Assembly: GCA_017621755.1 (NCBI GenBank)
Contig: JAGASL010000044.1
Location: forward strand, 1 to 64,000
Direction of reading: 5' to 3'
DNA: 64,000 nt
Source: Clostridia bacterium
GTDB taxonomy: Bacteria; Bacillota; Clostridia; Oscillospirales; CAG-272
Shown: positions 27,570 to 35,972 of the stretch, piece after piece
Layout of the letters: each line of letters opens with the position of its first letter
Numbering within the stretch: position 1 is the stretch's first letter
Notes under the pieces: model-generated
Told to the model about the DNA's origin: nothing
Database searches by the model: none
The model's input: only the letters and a program-made list of their open reading frames with translations
Made by a program: the position numbers and the translations under genes

Positions 27570-27684
27570 ACAAAAAAGCCTTGGAGAATCAAGCTCCAAG
27601 GCTCTTTTTTTGTCTTTTCGGCTCCATGACACGATGTCACAGAATACCGATCTATTCCAATCTTTTTGGTCGGCTTTCTGCCGG
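27570..27684 (+). repeat. direct repeat DR2, right copy, with terminator of the operon
   Basis: Starts ten bases after the GH20 stop. The hairpin AGCCTTGGAG / CTCCAAGGCT with a run of T ends the operon. The rest (GAATACCGATCTATTCCAAT, GGTCGGCTTTCTGCCGG) matches the copy at 17115-17227. Confidence 0.75.
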
Positions 27685-27742
27685 CTCGTCGGTTTTTGAC
27701 AAGAAAAAATATGGCGAATGGTTGACAAGACAAGGAAAGGAA

Positions 27743-27771
27743 TTGAAGTTTTGAACGATTAATGGTATAAT
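27743..27771 (+). promoter_or_regulatory. promoter of the GDPD gene
   Basis: TTGAAG (27743-27748) and TATAAT (27766-27771) with a 17-base spacer. The leader to the start codon is about 100 bases. Confidence 0.65.
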
Positions 27772-27875
27772 AAATTACATTGAAAGGTTTTTACATATTG
27801 CTCTATGTTTTGACAATAAAAAGAAACTGCGAGGATGTACTAATAATTATTTCACGAAAGGCGGTATGGTTAGAA

Positions 27876-28631
27876 ATGAGTATGAAAAAAAGCTGGATAA
27901 CATCTGCTCACAGAGGTTTTGTTGATGGCACGTTGAAGGAAAACAGTCTTGCGGCATATTATAATGCTTACCTAAATGGTGCTGAAATGATAGAAACAGA
28001 TGCTCGCTTTACGAGTGACGGTGTGTTGATCGTAAATCACGATGATACCGTTAGAGGCTTTAACGATAAGGGATGTCCTGTTACATATGTGGTTGCTGAA
28101 ACAACCGCCCAAACAATATGCTCTGTAATTTTATCAAGGGATGAAAAATGGGGGGTACAACGCATTCCCACGTTAGAACAGGTTCTAAATTTAGCCTATC
28201 ACACGGGACTACTTGTAAATATTGATCTAAAAAATGGCTATCAAAGTGCCGAGGCTGTCGCTAAAGCAGTGCTTAGGTGCGGAATGATTGGCAAGGTTGT
28301 GTATGCTCTTAACGGTTCGGGAATGGCCGGAATCAACGCCATTCTCTCCATTGATCCCGATGCGCGCTTCATTGACAAAGGGGTCGGCTTTGGGGCGACT
28401 GTAAAGGATTTTTCCGAGCGCGGAAAAAGGTGCTTTTGCTACACCAGCGACACAAGCGATGAAAATATAAATGCCATTCGGAATTACGGGTGCCTTCTCG
28501 CTTTGATTAGCCTTAACCCCGACAATTTTGAGGATTCTATTCGTTGTAAGCCTGATATGTGTGAGTTTCTACACACCTCCGATTTTAAGGCAATCGAGGA
28601 AAATTATCTAAAGAAAATAAAGCTGTACTGA
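27876..28631 (+). CDS. glycerophosphodiester phosphodiesterase-family protein
   Basis: 252 residues from ATG 27876; the ribosome site (AAAGGCGG) is distant and weak. GDPD motifs: SAHRGF with the first catalytic histidine, KENSLAAY, MIETDARF, VNHDDTV with the second histidine, IPTLEQVL and NIDLKNGY. Such enzymes release glycerol 3-phosphate or a related phosphate from phosphodiesters. There is no signal peptide, so it acts in the cytoplasm. The gene is A+T-richer than both neighbours, and stands alone between two terminators, which suggests separate acquisition. Confidence 0.8.
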   Translation: MSMKKSWITSAHRGFVDGTLKENSLAAYYNAYLNGAEMIETDARFTSDGVLIVNHDDTVRGFNDKGCPVTYVVAETTAQTICSVILSRDEKWGVQRIPTLEQVLNLAYHTGLLVNIDLKNGYQSAEAVAKAVLRCGMIGKVVYALNGSGMAGINAILSIDPDARFIDKGVGFGATVKDFSERGKRCFCYTSDTSDENINAIRNYGCLLALISLNPDNFEDSIRCKPDMCEFLHTSDFKAIEENYLKKIKLY

Positions 28632-28746
28632 TAGAATTTGCCTGTTTTTGCGTTGATAAATACGAGAGTTCAAATCCCGTAAGCCTTTCGCCGAAAATAT
28701 CTTTTATAGCGCTTTACATATTGTGCTTCCTTAATGGATGCACACC

Positions 28747-28786
28747 AAAAAAGCTCAGATGCCACAAGGCATCTGGGCTTTTTTAT
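28747..28786. terminator. bidirectional terminator
   Basis: AAAAAAGCTCAGATGCC and GGCATCTGGGCTTTTTT flank an ACAA loop between the converging GDPD and AraC genes. Just upstream (28663-28690) a tRNA T-arm-like stretch (GAGAGTTCAAATCCCGT) is visible without the rest of a tRNA. Confidence 0.75.
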
Positions 28787-28845
28787 ATTGGCCCTGCGCG
28801 ATCAGACAAGGGATCTGGCGCTTGATGCACCAGCGCGCTCTTCTG

Positions 28846-29592
28846 CTATATCATCATATTGCCCTTCAGCTGAGAGGGCGGATAGCCGTATCTTCTTTTG
28901 AAGGCGCGGGAAAAATACTTTTCGTCTGTAAAGCCGCAAGCAAAAGCGGTCTCTTTGACAGAAAGCTCGTTCTCTTTTAGCAGCTCTAAGGCGCGATCCA
29001 TTCGAAGCCGAATCAGATATTGCTTTGGCGACATGGCCAGACATTTCGCAAACGCCCTTTGCAGGCTTGAGACACTGATAAAGGATATATCGCATAGCGT
29101 TTCAATATCTAACGCCGGGTCGCAATAATGCTCCTCCATATAGCGAACGCAGCCGGCAACCACCGCATCGCCGATCGAGTCTCTTTGATCGCTCGCCATT
29201 TTATCAAGAATATTATAAATGATAGATTTTACCTGATTGATCGACCTGTCTCTGTGCCATGCTTCCAGCAGGTGCTCAAAGCAGAGGCCTATATTCGCGC
29301 TGTGCGCAAAAGAGATGCTCTCCGCCTCGGAATAATTGCACTGCTCGAAATGGACGACAATGCTTTCGCTGACCGAATATTCTACTTTGTATGGCGTATT
29401 AGCGGGCAAAAACAATACATCTCCTGGCTTTGTCATTAAGTGCTTTGTCCCGATCTCAAAGGCGCCCGTTCCGCTAACGCGAAAAGAAAAAGCAGCATAG
29501 GGGCGCGCTTTTACCTCGAAAATCCCCGCTTGATGGAAAAAACGGTCAACCGTCAGTGTTTGAAACGAAAGCGCATCAAAATGATATATCAC
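28846..29592 (-). CDS. AraC-family transcriptional regulator
   Basis: About 248 residues. I chose the GTG at 29592 (VIYHFDALSF) because GAGGTG precedes it by eight bases; the longer frame from 29655 has no such site. The N-terminal cupin domain (FSFRVSGTGAFEIGTKHL, PGDVLFLPAN) precedes two helix-turn-helix units (LCDISFISVSSLQRAFAKCL and TAFACGFTDEKYFSRAFKRR). It is divergent from the GH20-like gene at 29723, which has a TATAAT at 29688-29693 in the shared 130-bp spacer. Confidence 0.85.
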   Translation of the reverse strand: MIYHFDALSFQTLTVDRFFHQAGIFEVKARPYAAFSFRVSGTGAFEIGTKHLMTKPGDVLFLPANTPYKVEYSVSESIVVHFEQCNYSEAESISFAHSANIGLCFEHLLEAWHRDRSINQVKSIIYNILDKMASDQRDSIGDAVVAGCVRYMEEHYCDPALDIETLCDISFISVSSLQRAFAKCLAMSPKQYLIRLRMDRALELLKENELSVKETAFACGFTDEKYFSRAFKRRYGYPPSQLKGNMMI

Positions 29593-29722
29593 AGCCTCTT
29601 CACCTCGCCTTTTATTATAGCACAGCGTGACTAAAAAGTCCACTCGTGTGCGCAAAAAAACAGTTTTTTCGCACCGGACAGCCGTGGTATAATCTAAAAA
29701 AACAATATGAGGAGTGGTACGT

Positions 29723-31129
29723 ATGATCTTTCATCCACACGAGTTTATCAAGACAGGGGGCAGCCTGGTTCTTTCGGGCGATGCTTATGCCCTTGCGCAT
29801 CCTTGCCTGAATACGGATATCATAAAGGATTTTTGGCATAGCTTTACTTATCAAAGCTCAACGCTGCGCATGACCGAGACAGAGACGTTTGTTTTCTCAA
29901 TCGGCCATGCCGCGCCTCTCCCCCTCGGTGATTGCGATTACAGCATCCATATAAAAGAGGATGGCATTTGCGTTTGCGCCGAAAATGAAAAGAATTTGAT
30001 ACGAGGCTTTATGACCTTGCTTGACTGCTTTCGGGCAACCGACCACGGTGATGCGCTTGCCATCGAGCTGGACTGCTGTCAGATCAAGGACAAGCCGATG
30101 ATTCAAAACAGAATGGTGCATTTTTGCATATTCCCAGAAACCGAGCTTTGGGAGCTGCAGCGGTTTGTTCGGCTTTGCGGTGCGTTGAAATATACCCACA
30201 TCGTTTTAGAATTCTGGGGTATGCTGCAATATGACAGCATGCAAGAGCTTTCATGGTCGCATGCGTATACCAAGCAACAGATTGCGCCCATCATCCGTGA
30301 GACAAGGGATCTGGGGCTGGAGATCATCCCCATGTTTAACCACTGGGGGCATGCGGCGGGAAGCCGTGTCATGCACGGCAAGCACGTTGTGCTTGATCAA
30401 AACCCCGCGCTGCAATCTTATTTCAGCGAGGATGGCTGGTGCTGGGATATTCGTAAACCAAAGGTGAAGAGCTTGCTGCGTCAGATCAGAAGCGAGCTGA
30501 TCGCACTATGCGGAAGCGGCGATTATTTTCATATAGGCTGTGACGAAGCATATGGCTTTACGTTTACAAAAAGCAACATGGACATGATCTGCGACTACAT
30601 CAACGAGATCGCTGAGGAGCTGCAGCAGCAGGGAAGAAGGATCATTGCGTGGGGCGATATGTTTTTATACCGCTATCCACAGTATAATCCCAAAAACATC
30701 TACACCTGCAGCGCGCCAAGCGCAGAGGCTGAGCAGTATATGCTGGCACGGCTGCATAGAGATGTGATCGTGGCGGATTGGCAATACCAAGCCGCAGAGG
30801 CACCCGTAGAGACTGCAGCGGTGTTTGCCAAGGCGGGGTTTGATTGTCTTTTGTGCCCATGGGATAGTGGAAGGCGCCAAACGAACGCCGCTGTCGCTAC
30901 CGTAAAGGAATATGGGCTTATGGGCTTTTTACACACCACGTGGCACACCCTGTCAAAGGGGATGCCGTACGTCGTTCTTGCTGCCATTGGTGGGTTTGAC
31001 GGCATAGATCAACGCGAAGCGGCTCTGCTCTCTACCCAATCGGCCGCTCTTTTGCGCAAGGTCATGCCGATAGGCGGCGACTATAAAAAAGCGGGCTGGA
31101 GCAAAATTCAGGTAAGCAGCTTATGGTGA
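29723..31129 (+). CDS. GH20-like glycoside hydrolase, cytoplasmic
   Basis: 468 residues from ATG 29723 (AGGAG nine bases upstream). Layout: N-terminal alpha/beta domain (ICVCAENEKNLIRGFMTLLD), TIM-barrel start (MVHFCIFPETELWELQRFVR), HIVLEFWG, IPMFNHWGHA and the acidic pair D274-E275 in FHIGCDEAYGF, then RIIAWGDMFL. It is shorter and quite different from the GH20 at 25854, so its substrate is probably distinct. There is no signal peptide. It overlaps the transporter gene after it by seven bases, and an AraC regulator is divergent from it. Confidence 0.75.
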   Translation: MIFHPHEFIKTGGSLVLSGDAYALAHPCLNTDIIKDFWHSFTYQSSTLRMTETETFVFSIGHAAPLPLGDCDYSIHIKEDGICVCAENEKNLIRGFMTLLDCFRATDHGDALAIELDCCQIKDKPMIQNRMVHFCIFPETELWELQRFVRLCGALKYTHIVLEFWGMLQYDSMQELSWSHAYTKQQIAPIIRETRDLGLEIIPMFNHWGHAAGSRVMHGKHVVLDQNPALQSYFSEDGWCWDIRKPKVKSLLRQIRSELIALCGSGDYFHIGCDEAYGFTFTKSNMDMICDYINEIAEELQQQGRRIIAWGDMFLYRYPQYNPKNIYTCSAPSAEAEQYMLARLHRDVIVADWQYQAAEAPVETAAVFAKAGFDCLLCPWDSGRRQTNAAVATVKEYGLMGFLHTTWHTLSKGMPYVVLAAIGGFDGIDQREAALLSTQSAALLRKVMPIGGDYKKAGWSKIQVSSLW

Positions 31130-31980
31130 TCGCTGTTTATATACTGATCATCCTCGCCTCGGTAACGCAGTCTGCGTCCACCAAGCTGTTTAACCGAGAA
31201 TGCCCGTGCTCCGCCGTCTTTAACGCATTAAAATCCTGCACCGCGCTTGTTCTGTTCGCGCTGATGGCGGCTGTCGGCTTTCGCTTTCATCTGCCGACTA
31301 TGCTGTTTGGCTTTTCGTATGGCGCGTGCCTGTGCATTTCTATGTACGCGGGGTATGGGGCGCTATGCCGTGGCCCCATGGCGTTGACAAGCATGCTGGT
31401 ATCTTTTTCCGTTATGATTCCGCTGCTTTGGGGGATCACAGTAGGAAATGAAGAACTGAAGATCATGCAATACCCTGCACTTGGTCTCTTGTTTCTTTCT
31501 ATTATACTGACAAACGCGGATAAAATAAGGGGAAAGGAAAACGCACCAAGAAGCTACGGCTTGTGGCTCCTGTTCGTTGGTATCACCTTCGCGTGCAACG
31601 GTATCTGCTCGATCCTTCAAGCGCAGCATCAAACGCTTTATCCCGCCGCATACAGCAGAGAATTTATGCTGTTTGCTATGCTTTTGTGTTCTGCCGTTTT
31701 TGGAATTGTGGCATGGAGAAGAGTATCGCGCAAGGAGCTGAAGACAATCAAGGGAAAGCGCTATGGTGTTCTGTCTGGGCTTGCCAACGCGGCTGCAAAC
31801 TTTTTAACGCTGGTGCTTGCCGGCTTAGAAAATACTACGGTTTTGTTCCCCATCATTTCAGGCGGAACCATCCTTGCATCGCTTCTATGTGGCAGGCTGC
31901 TTTTTAAGGAAAAGCTTAAGGCTAATCACTACGTTGCGCTTTCTGCCGGAATTGCTGCCGTTGTGCTTTTGAAGCTGTAA
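31123..31980 (+). CDS. EamA/DMT-like membrane transporter
   Basis: 285 residues with nine or ten hydrophobic helices (start VIAVYILIILASVTQSAS; end YVALSAGIAAVVLLKL). The C-terminal half carries the EamA-like PIISGGTILASLLCGRLLFKE. The start overlaps the hydrolase gene, so both form a two-gene operon. The direction of transport cannot be told from sequence. Hydrolase plus transporter parallels the EamA-GH20 pair at the end of the upstream operon. Confidence 0.78.
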   Translation: MVIAVYILIILASVTQSASTKLFNRECPCSAVFNALKSCTALVLFALMAAVGFRFHLPTMLFGFSYGACLCISMYAGYGALCRGPMALTSMLVSFSVMIPLLWGITVGNEELKIMQYPALGLLFLSIILTNADKIRGKENAPRSYGLWLLFVGITFACNGICSILQAQHQTLYPAAYSREFMLFAMLLCSAVFGIVAWRRVSRKELKTIKGKRYGVLSGLANAAANFLTLVLAGLENTTVLFPIISGGTILASLLCGRLLFKEKLKANHYVALSAGIAAVVLLKL

Positions 31981-32014
31981 AATACCGCCCATACGCCAAA
32001 AATGCAAGTATGAC

Positions 32015-32043
32015 TTGTTTTTTTGCCAGCGTTCCTTTATAAT
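32015..32043 (+). promoter_or_regulatory. promoter of the metallophosphoesterase gene
   Basis: TTGTTT (32015-32020), 17-base spacer, TATAAT (32038-32043). Confidence 0.6.
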
Positions 32044-32102
32044 ATGAGTAACCTTTTTGTCGCGAAAACAACACAATTCAAAAAACTATGGAGGAAAAAG
32101 AC

Positions 32103-33044
32103 ATGTGCGATATGACGAAGACAGCGAGGTACCTTGCGCTAACTGCGGGCATCACAAACGGCGAAAAATTCCTTTACTTTACCGATCCACACTACGTAGA
32201 GAGCAAGAAGCCCGAGGGGCGGATCCACCCGGCTTATGAGCATATGCTGGACGTGATGGGGGAATATTTCTGTGCCTCCCATGCATCCTTTGCTCTTTCA
32301 GGGGGCGACTGGCTCAATAATACCAACACCCGCGAAGCGGCCATTCTGAACATGAAGGATATTGACGCGAGAATGCAGGCAGCCTTTGGCGATGCCTTTT
32401 ATCTCGTTTTCGGAAATCACGATTATAACTATCAGACCTGGGAGGAGGAGAAGGCCAGCGTCACCCGTAGCCCCCACTGGCTTACGCTTGACGAGATCAA
32501 TGCCGCATGGTACTCTGACAAGAAATACGGCGGCAGAAGCTACTATTCGTTTGCCGGCGAGAATACCACCTTTTACGTCTTTAATAGCGGCATTGATTGG
32601 GGGCACACTGTGATGAGCGAGCTTGATGTCGAGCAGGTAGGCTGGTTCCTTGATCAGCTTGCCACGCGGGATGACGCGCACATCGCCCTTGCCCCGCATA
32701 TGCTGTACATCTTTGGCACCAATCTGAACCCCGGCACCGCCAAGCTGCTGGAGATCGCGGAAGTATACAATGCCCGTGGCAGGATATCCTTTCAGGATAA
32801 GCACTACGATTTTTCAGGCAAGACCGGCCGCGTAGAGTTTTTGATCGCGGGGCACAGCCATAGGGACGAGGTAAGCACGTATAACGGCATTCCCTGTGTT
32901 CTCACCGTCAATAACGGTGTGTCTTGCCCCTCCTTTGACCTCGTTGCGGTCGATTACGATGCAAGAAAAATCTGCTTAACGAGAATCAATGCGGCCCCGG
33001 CTGAGGAAACCGCGGCGCTGGACAGAATCGTTCCGCTCGACTGA
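32103..33044 (+). CDS. calcineurin-like metallophosphoesterase
   Basis: About 313 residues from ATG 32103, with GGAGG eight bases upstream. Metal-site motifs in order: YFTDPHYVE, LSGGDWLNN, VFGNHDYNY, ALAPHMLY and IAGHSHRDEV. There is no signal peptide, so it is cytoplasmic, unlike the two phosphatase domains of the giant proteins. It stands alone between a promoter and a strong terminator. Substrate unknown. Confidence 0.83.
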   Translation: MCDMTKTARYLALTAGITNGEKFLYFTDPHYVESKKPEGRIHPAYEHMLDVMGEYFCASHASFALSGGDWLNNTNTREAAILNMKDIDARMQAAFGDAFYLVFGNHDYNYQTWEEEKASVTRSPHWLTLDEINAAWYSDKKYGGRSYYSFAGENTTFYVFNSGIDWGHTVMSELDVEQVGWFLDQLATRDDAHIALAPHMLYIFGTNLNPGTAKLLEIAEVYNARGRISFQDKHYDFSGKTGRVEFLIAGHSHRDEVSTYNGIPCVLTVNNGVSCPSFDLVAVDYDARKICLTRINAAPAEETAALDRIVPLD

Positions 33045-33070
33045 CAGGCACCCGGTGCCTATATGACGAT

Positions 33071-33109
33071 AAAAAGAGCCTTGGAGCATGATGCTCCAAG
33101 GCTCTTTTT
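33071..33109. terminator. terminator shared by converging genes
   Basis: AAAAAGAGCCTTGGAGCAT and ATGCTCCAAGGCTCTTTTT pair almost perfectly with T-runs on both sides. The stem core (GAGCCTTGGAG) is nearly that of the DR2 hairpins. Confidence 0.85.
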
Positions 33110-33133
33110 CGGTTGATCAAGCAGCTTTTGGCT

Positions 33134-34183
33134 TTATATGGTCATCCACGCGCCGCGCTCGGCAGAACGGAGGATGGCGTCTACCACCTTTTGGCTCTCT
33201 GCGCCGTCAGAGATCGTGGGGAACAGGGCATCCCTTTTGCCCAGCACCGCATTGATGAAGCCTTGCTCTTGGGAAAGGTAAAATTCTTCGGGAACCTTGA
33301 CCGTCTCGCCCTGGCAGTCCTTCGGGTCGCCCTCGGCGCGGCATACCGTCAGTACGGTGGGATCGTTGAGATCGAAGGAAAGCGAGCCGCGCTCGCCGTA
33401 AACGTCGTAGCGGATGGTGTTGGCATGGCCGATGGCGCATCGCGTGATATGGAAGCAGCCCTCGGCCCCGCAGGCAAAGCGCGCAATAAAGCTGCAAGAA
33501 TCGTCCGTGCTGACCTTTCCCACATCCTTGCCATCCAGGGTGGGGCGCTCCTTGACCACCGTTTGATAGGTAGAGCAAAGGGCAACGATGTTGCCCGCCA
33601 GCAGCTGCGCCAGGTCGATCAGATGAACGCCCAGGTCGCCCACAACGCCAGAGCCGGCCTTTTCCTTTTCAAAGCGCCATTCCAGCGCTCTGCCCTCCCA
33701 GAAGGCGCTGCTTTTGAGATAGGCAACGTTTAACCCGACAACGGTGCCGATGCAGCCGCAATCAACCAGGCTCTTGGCATAGCGCACGGCCGGCATGAAG
33801 CGGTAGGAAAAGCAGGTCATGCCAAAGGTGGCGCTGCTTGCTTCTGCATCAAGCACCGTTTTTGCCTGCTCGTAGCTAAGGGCAATGGGCTTTTCCAGAT
33901 TGATAGGCTTTCCTGCTGCCAGCGCCGCGCGCGCCATCTCGGCATGCAGATAGTTGGGCGTGCAGATCTCTACTGCGTCTACCGCCTCGTCGGCGATCAG
34001 CGTGCGGTAATCGGTGTAGCATTTTTCAACCGGCACGCCCGTTTTTTCGCGGCCGCGCGCCAGCGCCTTTTGTTCAATATCGCAAAGGGCAACGATGGTG
34101 GCATCCTCGCATTGCAGAAGCTCACGTATATGCTTTTCCGCAATGCCGCCGATGCCGATAATGCCTACTCTGACCTGTTTCAT
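33134..34183 (-). CDS. Gfo/Idh/MocA-family oxidoreductase
   Basis: About 349 residues from ATG 34183 (AAGGAG six bases upstream). NAD-binding GIGGIAEKH, ALCDIEQKA, the EKP motif in NLEKPIALS, and the C-terminal GVVGDLGVHLIDLAQLL with the active-site D and H are intact. It is the third gene of the AraC-ThuA-Gfo operon; the gap to ThuA is 11 bases. ThuA plus Gfo/Idh pairs are common in disaccharide and inositol-like catabolism, where oxidation of a ring hydroxyl is the expected reaction. Confidence 0.86.
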   Translation of the reverse strand: MKQVRVGIIGIGGIAEKHIRELLQCEDATIVALCDIEQKALARGREKTGVPVEKCYTDYRTLIADEAVDAVEICTPNYLHAEMARAALAAGKPINLEKPIALSYEQAKTVLDAEASSATFGMTCFSYRFMPAVRYAKSLVDCGCIGTVVGLNVAYLKSSAFWEGRALEWRFEKEKAGSGVVGDLGVHLIDLAQLLAGNIVALCSTYQTVVKERPTLDGKDVGKVSTDDSCSFIARFACGAEGCFHITRCAIGHANTIRYDVYGERGSLSFDLNDPTVLTVCRAEGDPKDCQGETVKVPEEFYLSQEQGFINAVLGKRDALFPTISDGAESQKVVDAILRSAERGAWMTI

Positions 34184-34194
34184 GCTTCTTCTCC

Positions 34195-34953
34195 TTATGG
34201 GTGATATTCGTTGGAATGGTCGACCAGTCTTATGGTTTCGTAGGGGGTCTTTACGTTTCCAAGCGTAGGGGTCGGGCCGTGAGAGGGCCTTGCCCAATAC
34301 ACGGCATTGGCCAGAATCTGGCGGATATCATCCCGGTAATAGGTAGGATACGCCTCGTGGCCGGGGCGGAAGTAGAATATTTTTCCAAGTCCCCGCTTCC
34401 AGCAGCAGCCGGAGCGGAAGACCTCGCCGCCCGAAAACCAGCTCACAAATACAAGCTCATCGGGCGTGGGGATCTCAAAGCGTTCGCCGTAGGTCTCCTC
34501 CTCGGCCAGCTCGATATATTCGGGCAGGTTTTGCGCGATGGGGTGCGCAGGTTCAATCACCCAAATGCGCTCCTTTTCATCGTTTTCCCGCCATTTAGAG
34601 CGGCAGCATGTTCCCATCAGCCCCACGAAGGGCTTGCATAGATGCGAGGAGTGAAGCGCCACGAATCCCATTCCGTCCAGCACTCGCTTGCGTACCCGCT
34701 CGGCGATCTCGTCCGGCACGCGCGCATGCGCCACGTGCGACCACCAGACCAGCACGTCGGTGCTTTGCAGGGTCTGCTCGTCAAGACCGCACTCCGGCAT
34801 ATCCAGCGTAGCGGTTTTCACCTCAAAGCCGCCAAAGCCGAGAAGCCCCTCGGCGATCGCGGTGTGGATCCCGTTGGGGTATACCCGGCGTATCTCCTCA
34901 CTTTCGGTTTCGTGGATATATTCATTCCATACCAAGACTCGTATCTTTTCCAT
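34195..34953 (-). CDS. ThuA-like domain protein
   Basis: 252 residues with GGAGAG before the ATG. The ThuA fold (class-I glutamine-amidotransferase-like) shows VLVWNEYIHE, the DVLVWWSHVAH strand, GFVALHSSHLCKPF in place of the nucleophile elbow, and a final YFRPGHEAYPTYY with HEAYP. ThuA proteins take part in conversion of 3-keto sugars made by Gfo/Idh-type dehydrogenases in rhizobia. The Gfo/Idh gene next to it fits that pairing. The start lies inside the AraC gene (32-base overlap). Confidence 0.82.
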   Translation of the reverse strand: MEKIRVLVWNEYIHETESEEIRRVYPNGIHTAIAEGLLGFGGFEVKTATLDMPECGLDEQTLQSTDVLVWWSHVAHARVPDEIAERVRKRVLDGMGFVALHSSHLCKPFVGLMGTCCRSKWRENDEKERIWVIEPAHPIAQNLPEYIELAEEETYGERFEIPTPDELVFVSWFSGGEVFRSGCCWKRGLGKIFYFRPGHEAYPTYYRDDIRQILANAVYWARPSHGPTPTLGNVKTPYETIRLVDHSNEYHP

Positions 34954-35794
34954 AACTACTCTCCTTCGTTTGCCTCTCCTTGGTGCTTTTTTGATATTCC
35001 GAGGGGCTTATCCCCGTTTCTTTTTTGAACACGCGACAAAAATAAGCAGGGTCATCATAGCCAAGCGCGTGCGCCAGCTCGCCAATTGATAGCGCCGAAT
35101 GCTCCATCAGCTCCTTGGCGTGCTCTATTTTTCGCTGTATTCTGTATTCCGATGGGGAAACGCCGGCATACTCCTTGAACAGCTTGCGAAAATAAGCGGG
35201 AGAGACAAAGCACATTTTTGCGATCTCATCAATAGAAAGCGCCTGCTTTTCATCCTTTTGCAGATATTCGATCCCTCTTTTTACCGTTTGAAACCCTCGC
35301 CTGTCGATATGCTTGTATTTTTCAGACTCGCCAAGCAGGGCAAGCAAGCCGTATACGTCGCGCCTGAGCTTCAGCATGGGCTTGGATGGCAGTGAGTATT
35401 CAAACACCAGCTTTTTGAGAAGCGAGCAGATCCTTGTATCATCCGCTTCTGCTTCCATGATGCGGATGCCGCCCGCCAACGCAAAGGCCTCGCCGTCTGT
35501 GAGCCGGAATTCGGCAAGAACCGTGCTCGGGAATCCGTTGCAGGAGAGAAATTCAAGCGTGTAGCGCGCCCCCTCGGGAATATATACGACGCTGCCCCGC
35601 GGGGCTTCTATAACATCACCCTCGGCCGTTCTGAAGATTCCCGAGCAGCTGAAAAACCATAGGATCGCGCTGGTTGCCCTTGGATTTTTCATAACAAATT
35701 GAAACCCCTCGCGCCAAACCTGATTCATGGCAAAGATCTTTGTAAGATTGACGTTTTCCATCTCCATAAAATCCGCTATTTCGACCGTTCTCAC
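34922..35794 (-). CDS. AraC-family transcriptional regulator
   Basis: About 290 residues from the GTG at 35794, chosen because GGGGTG precedes it by six bases; the longer frame to 35908 lacks a site. Cupin-type N-terminal domain (GSVVYIPEGARYTLEFLSC) and helix-turn-helix domain (IAKMCFVSPAYFRKLFKEYA, LAHALGYDDPAYFCRVFKKE, ending TGISPSEYQKS). Unlike the other AraC genes here it is in the same transcript as its likely targets (ThuA, Gfo/Idh) and overlaps ThuA. Confidence 0.85.
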   Translation of the reverse strand: MRTVEIADFMEMENVNLTKIFAMNQVWREGFQFVMKNPRATSAILWFFSCSGIFRTAEGDVIEAPRGSVVYIPEGARYTLEFLSCNGFPSTVLAEFRLTDGEAFALAGGIRIMEAEADDTRICSLLKKLVFEYSLPSKPMLKLRRDVYGLLALLGESEKYKHIDRRGFQTVKRGIEYLQKDEKQALSIDEIAKMCFVSPAYFRKLFKEYAGVSPSEYRIQRKIEHAKELMEHSALSIGELAHALGYDDPAYFCRVFKKETGISPSEYQKSTKERQTKESSYGKDTSLGME

Positions 35795-35931
35795 CTGGTT
35801 CACCCCTTTCTCTTTTAGTATTATATCACGCTTTTTCTTGGGCGTAAAGGCAAAAAGCAAAACAAAATTTGTACTTTTCGATACAGAAAACGCAGTTTTC
35901 TTATTCATCTCCCAACGCAGGACATGCTAAG

Positions 35932-35972
35932 AAACAAGCCCCTTGGCCTTTTCGGCCAAGGGGCTTTTGTTT
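35932..35972. terminator. terminator between kinase and AraC transcript start
   Basis: AAACAAGCCCCTTGGCC and GGCCAAGGGGCTTTTGTTT flank TTTTC. It ends the minus-strand LytTR operon, directly after the kinase stop. Confidence 0.8.

Noticed and set aside
28663-28690. tRNA gene suggested by GAGAGTTCAAATCCCGT
   Set aside because: No matching acceptor stem or anticodon arm upstream, and no CCA end.
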